This document shows positions 1 to 5,360 of a DNA stretch of 9,776 nt, one piece after another. A program made the translations under genes and the position numbers. Below the pieces are notes generated by a model, which searched no databases, had not been told where the DNA came from, and saw only the letters and a list, made by a program, of their open reading frames with translations. The stretch spans positions 1 to 9,776 of the forward strand of contig JBFHXF010000074.1 in NCBI GenBank assembly GCA_041599115.1, in the 5' to 3' direction. Position 1 is the first letter of the stretch; each line of letters opens with the position of its first letter. This stretch comes from JACZUI01 sp041599115. GTDB lineage: Bacteria > Actinomycetota > Acidimicrobiia > Spongiisociales > ZC4RG35.

Positions 1-629
1 AGCCCAGATCCGATGGCCAACCAGACACCCCGCCCGACATGCGCCAGCGTGGCATTCAGGGCGTCGACACTCTGCTCCACTTCGAACAATCCCACGGTTT
101 CTCCCGCCGAATCGTGAACCGGGACATAGAACTCCATGAGCGTGCCCAGCGTTCGTTCGTGGGCGTGGGCCGGCTCGGACAGATCGCTGATGTTGAAGGT
201 TGTCCTCCCTGCCAGGGCGGCCTCTGCGGCGGGAGACAAACCGAAATGCTGGCCGACCAGGGTGGGATCGTCGCTGAACGAGACGGTGCCGTCGAGGGTC
301 CACAGCTTCACCCGCACGGTCTCCCCGCCGATGAGGCTCAGCGCCACCTCCTGGGAGAACTTCGTGTAGCTGTCCGAGCCCGGCGGGCCAACCGGCACCA
401 GGGAGCGCGACGCTATCTCGTCGCCCATGCTGCCAAAGAGCTCCGCTCTCGCTCCGAGCAGATGGAGTCTCACCAGCCGGGGGATCCACATCCCCAGGGC
501 GACGGCCACCGCCAGCGACAACAACACGCCGGCGAAGGCCACTCTCCCGAAGGGACCGATCTCACTCCATTGGGTTCGGACCGCAAGCGAGGTCTCGGTT
601 TCCGGGGTGCGTTGGGCCCGAGCGCTCAA
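1..629 (-). CDS. membrane-anchored sensor protein, N-terminal part (Cache-like extracytoplasmic domain), 3' end cut by window
   Basis: Reading the minus strand from TTG at 629 gives an open frame of about 209 residues that leaves the left edge. A short cytoplasmic N-terminus is followed by a strong transmembrane helix (about residues 29-50, FAGVLLSLAVAVALGMWI). Next comes a soluble region (about 51-198) ending in a pattern typical of Cache-type sensor domains (FYVPVHDSAGETVGLFEVEQ), and a second hydrophobic stretch begins at the edge (GVWLAIGSGL). This is the usual front half of a histidine kinase, diguanylate cyclase or similar transmembrane receptor; the output domain lies outside, so its class is unknown. 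TTG is chosen because it is the first possible start after an in-frame TGA, has AAGGG six bases upstream, and any later start would cut into the membrane helix. It is divergent from the hemerythrin-like gene, with 179 bp between the starts. The membrane-sensor call is firm; the Cache assignment is inferred from pattern. Confidence 0.8.
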   Translation of the reverse strand, partial: MSARAQRTPETETSLAVRTQWSEIGPFGRVAFAGVLLSLAVAVALGMWIPRLVRLHLLGARAELFGSMGDEIASRSLVPVGPPGSDSYTKFSQEVALSLIGGETVRVKLWTLDGTVSFSDDPTLVGQHFGLSPAAEAALAGRTTFNISDLSEPAHAHERTLGTLMEFYVPVHDSAGETVGLFEVEQSVDALNATLAHVGRGVWLAIGSG

Positions 630-635
630 TGCGAG

Positions 636-640
636 CCCTT
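636..640 (-). promoter_or_regulatory. ribosome binding site supporting the TTG start of the sensor gene
   Basis: On the minus strand AAGGG is followed by six bases (CTCGCA) and then TTG at 629-627. This supports TTG as the true start; no other start codon precedes the first transmembrane helix without damaging it. Confidence 0.5.
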
Positions 641-795
641 GCGAACACCGGGTTCCTCGAGCTCACCGGATGGCGAGTCTTGGAATCGCGGAGTTGTTCC
701 TCGTATTCGGCGAGCTGTCGGCATGGTGGGTCGGGGCCGACACTACAGCCGCAAATGCTCGAACTCGCCATGGATCCGCGCCGGCCGGGCACCGG

Positions 796-801
796 TAACC
801 T
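796..801 (+). promoter_or_regulatory. possible -10 element for a leaderless hemerythrin-like mRNA
   Basis: TAACCT (first, second and last positions match the TATAAT consensus) ends seven bases before the A of ATG at 809. Transcription from it would begin at or next to the start codon. No Shine-Dalgarno is visible before this ATG, which fits a leaderless message. No convincing -35 hexamer is seen, so the call is weak. Confidence 0.25.
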
Positions 802-808
802 GGCCGAC

Positions 809-1378
809 ATGACGCAATACAGCGGACCCAGCACAGCAACCGGAATGCTCCGTGACGAACACCAGCTGATCCTCAAGGTCGTCGACGTCCTCGACGAGGC
901 GCTACAGAGCTCCTCAGGCGGCGAGACCAGCCTCGATTTCGACGTGATCGATGGCTGCATCTCGTTCTTTCGCCTGTTTGCCGACGCCTGTCATCACGGG
1001 AAAGAAGAGGACCTCCTGTTCCCGGAACTCATCGAGCAGGGCATGCCCGGCGATGAGGGCCCAATCGCAGTGATGCTCGAGGAGCACCGGCGGGGAAGGC
1101 ATTTCGTCAGGGGTATGGCCCAGGCGGCTCCCGCTGCCAGAACCGGGGAGGAGCAAGCCGAGGCTTCGCTTCGAGCCAATGCCGACGACTACATGGAACT
1201 GATCAGGGCCCACATCGGGAAGGAAGACGGCATCCTGTTCGAGATCGCCGACAACCTGGTGGTCGGTGAGGTGTGCCGGACGCTATGTGCCGATTACGAC
1301 AGGGTGTGCCAGGGCAGATTCGAGGGCAGGACCCTGGAGGATCTGGAGCAACTCGCCTCGAACCTGATGAGTGGCTAG
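809..1378 (+). CDS. hemerythrin-like HHE domain protein
   Basis: This 189-residue, probably cytoplasmic four-helix-bundle protein should bind a non-heme di-iron centre. Candidate ligands fall in the expected helices: DEH (His18), HHGKEEDLLFP (His62/His63, Glu66/Glu67), EEHRRGRHF (His93, His98) and AHIGKEDGILF (His135, Glu139). Known relatives bind O2 or NO, store iron or help repair or sense under oxidative and nitrosative stress; the exact role here is not shown. ATG 809 is preferred over in-frame ATGs at 755 and 770 and over the longest frame from 629, because homology-like sequence begins just after it and a TAACCT hexamer lies at leaderless distance. The upstream in-frame extension is Ser/Arg-rich and looks non-coding. 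The gene is divergent from the membrane sensor and convergent with the PAS-LuxR gene, whose stop overlaps its own. The family call is firm. Confidence 0.9.
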   Translation: MTQYSGPSTATGMLRDEHQLILKVVDVLDEALQSSSGGETSLDFDVIDGCISFFRLFADACHHGKEEDLLFPELIEQGMPGDEGPIAVMLEEHRRGRHFVRGMAQAAPAARTGEEQAEASLRANADDYMELIRAHIGKEDGILFEIADNLVVGEVCRTLCADYDRVCQGRFEGRTLEDLEQLASNLMSG

Positions 1379-2082
1379 CGGGTGTGGGGGCGGCCGCTGC
1401 GAAGCGCCAACGCCACTGCTTCTGTTCTGCTGTGAACGTTGAGTTTTTTCAAGATGTGCTGGATGTGATTGCGCACGGTCGCCGGTGACAGGTAGAGCTC
1501 CCGGGCCACCGCCGAGCCGTCGAGCCCGTCGGTCAGCAGACGAAGGATCTCGTTCTCTCTCGGGGTGAGGCTGCCGAGGACGCTGGTCTCCTCGTCGGAG
1601 GCCGGGCTCCAGCCCTGGAGACGCTCGGCGATGAGACGCTCCAGCTCGGGGGGCAGGCCGACCTCGCGAACGAGATGAACGAGGCGGTAACTGTCGCGCA
1701 TGTCGGGGGGCGGCACGATGGTTGTCGCGCTCAGCCAAAGGGTCTTGCCATCTGCGGTCCGACCGAGGACCTGGCGGGTGGGCATCAGCTCGTCGTCCCC
1801 GATCGGAGTGGCCGCGCCGCACTCGCCGCAGATTGGGTCACCGCAACGGTCCCGCCAGCACATGACCTGCGAGCATGCCCGGCCGATGGCCTCATCGGCG
1901 GTGAGACCGAAGAGATCGGTCGCCGCGTCGTTCCAACCGACGATGCTCATGTCAGTCCCGACTGCCACCATGGCATCAGTGGTTCTGCCGATCGTGGAAA
2001 GCAGATCCTTCAGCGCCCCACCGTCATAGCGCCGGTTGGCAGTTTTGATGCCTGTCACAGGAGTTGACTGTACGGTCAGCAC
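1375..2082 (-). CDS. PAS domain-LuxR-type HTH transcriptional regulator with a cysteine cluster
   Basis: A single-component regulator of up to 235 residues. Residues about 31-140 form a PAS fold (TTDAMVAVGTDMSIVGWNDAA is the typical first strands and helix; LVHLVRE is the last strand). Residues about 171-230 are a LuxR/GerE helix-turn-helix (LTPRENEILRLL, then LSPATVRNHIQHILKKLNV). Within PAS are five cysteines at 70, 75, 80, 85 and 88, a C-x4-C-x4-C-x4-C-x2-C pattern that could bind metal, Fe-S or haem, or act as a thiol switch. There is no receiver domain and no membrane helix. Coordinates give the longest frame (GTG at 2082, no Shine-Dalgarno). A second in-frame GTG at 2058 lies just after a promoter-like TTGACT/TACAGT pair, so the real protein may be 227 residues from a leaderless mRNA. 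It follows the ridA-like gene by 30 bp in the same direction. Targets are unknown; the ridA-like gene and trpB2 are the nearest candidates. Confidence 0.88.
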   Translation of the reverse strand: MLTVQSTPVTGIKTANRRYDGGALKDLLSTIGRTTDAMVAVGTDMSIVGWNDAATDLFGLTADEAIGRACSQVMCWRDRCGDPICGECGAATPIGDDELMPTRQVLGRTADGKTLWLSATTIVPPPDMRDSYRLVHLVREVGLPPELERLIAERLQGWSPASDEETSVLGSLTPRENEILRLLTDGLDGSAVARELYLSPATVRNHIQHILKKLNVHSRTEAVALALRSGRPHTR

Positions 2083-2095
2083 CGCGGACAGTCAA
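2064..2095. repeat. perfect 8-bp inverted repeat with 16-bp spacer
   Basis: TTGACTGT at 2064-2071 is the exact reverse complement of ACAGTCAA at 2088-2095. The centre-to-centre distance of 24 bp is more than two helical turns. It lies between the ridA-like stop and the PAS-LuxR coding region. It could be a regulator binding site or a side effect of promoter hexamers on both strands; the 16-base loop and lack of a T-run make it a poor intrinsic terminator. Confidence 0.5.
2067..2095 (-). promoter_or_regulatory. candidate promoter for the PAS-LuxR gene inside an inverted repeat
   Basis: On the minus strand TTGACT (2095-2090) and TACAGT (2072-2067) are separated by exactly 17 bases, a good match to a housekeeping sigma-70-type promoter. 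Initiation would fall around 2060, next to the in-frame GTG at 2058, giving a leaderless mRNA and excluding the longer GTG 2082 start. The hexamers are embedded in a perfect 8-bp inverted repeat, TTGACTGT (2064-2071) and ACAGTCAA (2088-2095). The symmetry could instead mark an operator, or a dimer site for autoregulation. Confidence 0.4.
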
Positions 2096-2112
2096 TGTCT
2101 ACCTGGGGAAAG

Positions 2113-2520
2113 TCAGTCCGGGATGACCGCGATGCCGGTTATCTCCACCAGGGCGCCGACGTCGGCAAGCTCGGTGACTCCGTACAACCCCATTGCGGGG
2201 AAGTGCCGGCCGAGATGACTCCGATACACCGGCCCCAGATCGGGCCTCGCTTTGCGGTAGGCGGGAACGTCGCTGGTGAAGATCTGCATCCACACCAGAT
2301 GCTCGGGCTCGCCTCCAGCGGCGCGCAGCGCTGTCACCAGATTGCCGAGGGCCAGATCGAACTGCTCCGCCCAGGTATCGCCGACTATGTGCATCTCGAC
2401 GTCGAAGGAGATCTGACCCGCGAGGTAGACAGTTCTTCCTTTCGCCGCTGCCACAGCGTGGGAGTAGCCGATGGCAGGCGCCAGGTCGCTCGGGTTGATG
2501 AGTTGATTGCCCTCGTCCAA
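2113..2520 (-). CDS. RidA/YjgF/UK114-family protein, lacking the canonical arginine
   Basis: A 135-residue protein of about the usual Rid length (near 130). Family marks are VYLAGQISFD (about 31-40), the helix EQFDLALGNLVTALRAAGG, the strand LVWMQIFTSDV, and the C-terminal FPAMGLYGVTELA...ALVEITGIAV. Canonical RidA is a soluble trimer that hydrolyses 2-aminoacrylate and other enamines/imines made by PLP enzymes, using an Arg (Arg105 in E. coli) that grips the substrate carboxylate in the FPAR motif. Here the equivalent is Met110, as in Rid subfamilies not expected to be classical deaminases. Glu126 of the VEI strand is kept. TTG 2520 is chosen because AAGGAGG stands four bases upstream; the longer frame to 2643 adds an Arg-rich tail unlike the family. 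It is divergent from trpB2 and 30 bp upstream of the PAS-LuxR gene. Family is firm; activity is open. Confidence 0.9.
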   Translation of the reverse strand: MDEGNQLINPSDLAPAIGYSHAVAAAKGRTVYLAGQISFDVEMHIVGDTWAEQFDLALGNLVTALRAAGGEPEHLVWMQIFTSDVPAYRKARPDLGPVYRSHLGRHFPAMGLYGVTELADVGALVEITGIAVIPD

Positions 2521-2524
2521 CGTT

Positions 2525-2531
2525 CCTCCTT
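2525..2531 (-). promoter_or_regulatory. strong ribosome binding site fixing the TTG start of the ridA-like gene
   Basis: AAGGAGG on the minus strand is followed by AACG and then TTG at 2520. The near-perfect Shine-Dalgarno decides the start and trims 41 residues from the longest open frame. Confidence 0.75.
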
Positions 2532-2562
2532 GTTGATTCCGGGTCTGCCATCCGCAGCGGCG

Positions 2563-2578
2563 ATGCACCCGGATGCAT
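2563..2578. promoter_or_regulatory. near-palindromic ATGCA-N6-TGCAT element in the divergent ridA/trpB2 region
   Basis: ATGCACCCGGATGCAT is a 14-of-16 palindrome lying 43 bases upstream of the ridA-like TTG and about 180 bases upstream of trpB2. A related half-site TGCATCC occurs at 2639-2645. Its place and symmetry suit a dimeric regulator controlling one or both divergent genes; this is inference from pattern only. Confidence 0.3.
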
Positions 2579-2709
2579 AGCGAGCCTATCCCGGCTCGGG
2601 TCTTTTCATCTCCGGATCTTGCCGACCACCGGATTGTTTGCATCCGAAGAATGAAGCAATTGAATCACGGCGGTGCACCGATTCCCCCGGCAGGGGCCCG
2701 GGACCGACG

Positions 2710-2715
2710 TATACA
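2710..2715 (+). promoter_or_regulatory. possible -10 hexamer for trpB2
   Basis: TATACA lies 39 bases before the trpB2 ATG, leaving about 32 bases of leader from a start near 2722, enough to include the Shine-Dalgarno. No clear -35 hexamer stands at 16-18 bp upstream, so the call is tentative and may imply an activator. Confidence 0.3.
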
Positions 2716-2743
2716 CTCGACGCGGCAGAGGGTCTGCGACAAC

Positions 2744-2750
2744 AAGGAGA
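2744..2750 (+). promoter_or_regulatory. ribosome binding site of trpB2
   Basis: AAGGAGA followed by GATA and then ATG at 2755. It settles the start 39 codons inside the longest open frame, which begins at 2638. Confidence 0.75.
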
Positions 2751-2754
2751 GATA

Positions 2755-4122
2755 ATGACTGATTACACCAGGGTCACGCTCGACGAGTCGGAGATCCCCA
2801 CCCAGTGGTACAACATCATCCCCGACCTCCCGGCACCTCCTCCTCCTGTCCTACACCCGGGTACCCACGAGCCGGTGGGGCCCGACGACCTTTCGCCGTT
2901 GTTCCCCATGGCTCTGATCGGCCAGGAGGTGAGCTCGGACAGCTACATCGATATTCCCGGCGCGATCCTGGATATCTACAAACTGTGGAGGCCGAGTCCG
3001 TTGCACCGGGCTCGTCGTCTCGAGCAGTATCTCGATACCCCGGCCCGGATCTATTACAAGTATGAGGGTGTCAGTCCCGCGGGCTCCCACAAGCCGAACA
3101 CCGCGGTGCCACAGGCCTATTACAACGCCCAGGAGGGTGTGAAGAAACTCACCACCGAGACCGGGGCCGGCCAGTGGGGCTCGGCTCTCGCCCTGGCCAC
3201 GGCCATGTTTGGACTGGAGTGTGAGGTCTGGCAGGTAGCCGCTTCGTTCCAGCAGAAGCCCTATCGCAAGACGATGATGGAAGTATGGGGGGCCAAGGTC
3301 CATTCCAGCCCCTCGGACCTGACCGAGGCCGGTCGTTCGATCCTGGCCACCGACCCGGACAGCCCGGGCAGTCTCGGGATCGCCATCTCCGAGGCCGTCG
3401 AGGTGGCCGCCGGAGACCCCGATACCAAGTACTCGCTGGGAAGCGTGCTCAACCACGTGCTGCTTCACCAGACGGTCATCGGTGAAGAGGCGCTGCTGCA
3501 ACTGGCCAAGATCGATGAGACCCCCGACCTCCTGGTCGGGTGCACCGGCGGAGGCTCCAACTTCGGTGGGCTCTCCTTCCCGTTCATCCGCGAGAAACTC
3601 GCCGGCCGCATGAACCCCACCATCCGTTGTGTCGAGCCGGCGGCCTGTCCTTCGTTGACCAAGGGCGAATACCGCTACGACTTCGGGGACGCCATCGGGA
3701 TGACACCGTTGATCAAGATGCATACCCTCGGTCACAGCTTTGTTCCCGACCCGATCCACGCCGGCGGTCTCCGTTATCACGGGATGTCGCCCCTGGTGTC
3801 GCACATCTATGAGCTGGGGCTTGCCGAGGCCGAGGCGATCCATCAGCTGGAGTGCTTCCAGTCCGCGATCACCTTTGCCCGCACCGAGGGCATCGTGCCC
3901 GGGCCGGAGCCGACCCATGCCATAGCCGCGGCCATCCGGGAGGCAAACAAGGCGAAGGAGACGGGTGAGGAGAAGGTCATCCTGATGGCGATGTGCGGTC
4001 ACGGTCATTTCGACCTGGCTTCCTACGAGACGTATCTCGCCGGGAAGCTGGTCGACTACGACTACCCGGCAGAAAAAGTGGCGGCGGCGATGCAGGGAGT
4101 GCCGGTCCTCGCCGGAGCCTGA
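2755..4122 (+). CDS. trpB2: TrpB2-type tryptophan synthase beta chain-like PLP enzyme
   Basis: A 455-residue fold-type II PLP enzyme. Known TrpB catalyses indole plus serine to tryptophan through an enzyme-bound aminoacrylate; TrpB2 is the longer branch, which often works without TrpA. TrpB2 marks are the long N-terminus (LDESEIPTQWYNIIPDLP) and size near 455. Core motifs: the PLP lysine in AGSHKPNTA (Lys113), TETGAGQWGSA with catalytic-type Glu135, the phosphate-binding GCTGGGSNFGG (about 263-272), EGIVPGPEPTHA (378-389) and CGHGHFD (414-420). Position 414 is Cys where TrpB proteins often have Ser near the pyridine nitrogen. No trpA or other trp gene is in the window, so a role in indole salvage, serine chemistry or another beta-replacement is as likely as biosynthesis. 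It is divergent from the ridA-like gene and convergent with the thiolase gene, with a 32-bp gap. Family is firm; physiological role is not. Confidence 0.93.
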   Translation: MTDYTRVTLDESEIPTQWYNIIPDLPAPPPPVLHPGTHEPVGPDDLSPLFPMALIGQEVSSDSYIDIPGAILDIYKLWRPSPLHRARRLEQYLDTPARIYYKYEGVSPAGSHKPNTAVPQAYYNAQEGVKKLTTETGAGQWGSALALATAMFGLECEVWQVAASFQQKPYRKTMMEVWGAKVHSSPSDLTEAGRSILATDPDSPGSLGIAISEAVEVAAGDPDTKYSLGSVLNHVLLHQTVIGEEALLQLAKIDETPDLLVGCTGGGSNFGGLSFPFIREKLAGRMNPTIRCVEPAACPSLTKGEYRYDFGDAIGMTPLIKMHTLGHSFVPDPIHAGGLRYHGMSPLVSHIYELGLAEAEAIHQLECFQSAITFARTEGIVPGPEPTHAIAAAIREANKAKETGEEKVILMAMCGHGHFDLASYETYLAGKLVDYDYPAEKVAAAMQGVPVLAGA

Positions 4123-4139
4123 TTCCGACGGGATGAATC
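4121..4139 (+). terminator. weak hairpin between convergent trpB2 and thiolase genes
   Basis: GATTC (4121-4125) can pair with GAATC (4135-4139) around a nine-base loop. It begins inside the trpB2 stop codon and fills much of the 32-bp gap between the convergent genes. Five pairs and no T-run make it a weak terminator candidate, but nothing better is visible there. Confidence 0.15.
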
Positions 4140-4154
4140 CAGCGGCGGGGCGAC

Positions 4155-5348
4155 TCAGCCGACCTCGATGACGAGGGCCATGGCGGAGTCGCCTCCCGCG
4201 CAACCGGAGAACAACCCGTAACCGCCGCCATTGAGGACCAGTTCTTCGATCAGTTCGATGGTTGCCCGCATGCCGGTGGGCGCCTGGGGGTGGCCCCATA
4301 TCAGCGGTGATCCGTAGTTGTTGACCTTCTCGGCCTCAACCCCCATCTCACGGGCGAAATAGACGTCCGCGACGGCAAACGGATTGTGGGTCTTGATGGC
4401 GGCACACTGCTCGACGCCAAGTCCGGCCCGCTCCAGGGCCTGGCGCGCCGCTGGGACCACCGCCTTGGGCATCATCGCCTTCTCGGTGCGCGCCTCGCCG
4501 AAGCTGAGGATGCGGATGGTGACGGAGGGATCCGCCGAAAGATCGGCGGCACGGCCCTGATCACACACGATCACCCCGGCGTTGCCATCGGCGGGGTGGG
4601 TCTGGGAGCCGTAAGTGACGGTCCCGCCATCCATCACAGGTCGCAGCCGTGCCAGGCCCTCGGCGCTGGTGTTGTGGACCCCTTCGTCGGCTTCGAGGGT
4701 GCCCACTCCCTTCTTGCCCTGGTTGAGACTCACCGGAACCATGTAGCGTCGCTGGAAGGCCCGGTCGTCGGCAAGGGCGTCCTGATACTGCTCGAATCGG
4801 AGGAGGGTCACCATGTCCTGCTCTTCGCGGGTGATGCCCGCCTCAGCTGCCAGGTTCTCGGCTGTTCCGGTCATGGCGAGCCCCCCATAGGGGTCCATGT
4901 TCATGTTGCCCAGGACCGGATCTTCCGGCTGGCCATGACCTCCCGGGCCATCGGGGCTGGGGTAGTAGATGTGCGGTCCGTTGCTGGTGCGGTCGCAGGC
5001 GGCCGTGAGCAAACAGTGCCGTGACCCGACTTCCACTTCCATGGCGGCGTTGGCCAGTGTGCGGGCCGACGTGGCGCACGCCTGGGAGACGGTGGGTCCG
5101 GTGATGTCGGCCAGACCGGCCATGGCGGCGAACCAGGGTCCGGCGTAGAACCCGTAACGCTGGGGAACGGTGATACCCAGGACGACTCCGTCGAACTCCT
5201 CGGGGGCGATATCGCGGCTGGCGAGGAACCCGGCACCGACCTCGCCGGCTAGACGTATCGAATGGCACTCGCTCAGACTGCCCTGCCAGCGGGCGAAAGG
5301 TGTGCTCCAGTAGCCACCGTATGGAATGAACGCCTTTTCGAATGTCAT
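4155..5348 (-). CDS. thiolase family protein (acetyl-CoA acyltransferase-like)
   Basis: A 397-residue thiolase, the usual length. Thiolases cleave 3-ketoacyl-CoA with CoA, or run in reverse as a Claisen condensation, using a nucleophilic Cys, a His and a second Cys. Here the N-terminal nucleophile is Cys91 (SQACATSA), the His is His353 (WGHPQAPTG) and the second Cys is Cys383 (SGCAGGDSAM). Two positions differ from biosynthetic thiolases: NEAF is HNPF (His321; HEAF and HDCF forms exist in other subfamilies), and the usual glycine-rich CxGGG is CAGGD. IPYGGYWSTPFARWQGS at the N-terminus and DRTSNGPHIYYP (119-130) appear to mark a particular subfamily that I recognise only loosely. ATG is preceded by AAGGGAG at good spacing, just after the stop of the upstream dehydrogenase/hydratase gene. 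It is the last visible gene of the operon and should perform its terminal cleavage. Chain-length preference is unknown. Confidence 0.9.
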   Translation of the reverse strand: MTFEKAFIPYGGYWSTPFARWQGSLSECHSIRLAGEVGAGFLASRDIAPEEFDGVVLGITVPQRYGFYAGPWFAAMAGLADITGPTVSQACATSARTLANAAMEVEVGSRHCLLTAACDRTSNGPHIYYPSPDGPGGHGQPEDPVLGNMNMDPYGGLAMTGTAENLAAEAGITREEQDMVTLLRFEQYQDALADDRAFQRRYMVPVSLNQGKKGVGTLEADEGVHNTSAEGLARLRPVMDGGTVTYGSQTHPADGNAGVIVCDQGRAADLSADPSVTIRILSFGEARTEKAMMPKAVVPAARQALERAGLGVEQCAAIKTHNPFAVADVYFAREMGVEAEKVNNYGSPLIWGHPQAPTGMRATIELIEELVLNGGGYGLFSGCAGGDSAMALVIEVG

Positions 5349-5352
5349 GCTT

Positions 5353-5359
5353 CTCCCTT
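5353..5359 (-). promoter_or_regulatory. ribosome binding site of the thiolase gene
   Basis: AAGGGAG, four bases before ATG at 5348, lies entirely in the 12-bp gap after the TAG of the preceding gene. It shows the two genes are co-transcribed with close translation re-initiation. Confidence 0.65.
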
Positions 5360-5360
5360 T

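Noticed and set aside
39..812. 257-aa open frame on the plus strand
   Set aside because: It is antisense to the sensor gene. The minus strand here encodes a clean membrane helix and Cache-like domain, while this frame is low-complexity Arg/Gly/His-rich sequence without a recognisable fold.
562..960. 132-aa minus-strand frame spanning the sensor/hemerythrin intergenic region
   Set aside because: It overlaps the hemerythrin-like coding region and ends in the sensor's N-terminus in another frame. Its Ser/Arg-rich translation matches nothing, and it has no convincing start signal.
2581..2608. Hairpin CGAGCC/GGCTCG (2581-2586 with 2593-2598) followed by GGTCTTTTC, terminator-like on the plus strand
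   Set aside because: No plus-strand gene ends before it, the stem is six pairs and the T-run is short. It could attenuate a long trpB2 leader, but I have no support for a promoter upstream.
2521..2643. 41-residue N-terminal extension of the ridA-like protein
   Set aside because: AAGGAGG precedes the TTG at 2520 and Rid proteins are about 130 residues. The extension is Arg-rich and overlaps likely regulatory sequence.
2638..2754. Longer trpB2 start at ATG 2652 or the open frame from 2638
   Set aside because: AAGGAGA stands four bases before ATG 2755, and the protein from there begins with the expected TrpB2 N-terminus. The extension looks non-coding.
2851..4299. 482-aa open frame on the minus strand
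   Set aside because: It lies antisense across trpB2, whose motifs are complete. Long antisense frames are expected in GC-rich coding DNA, and this translation is rich in Arg, Gly and His with no motif.
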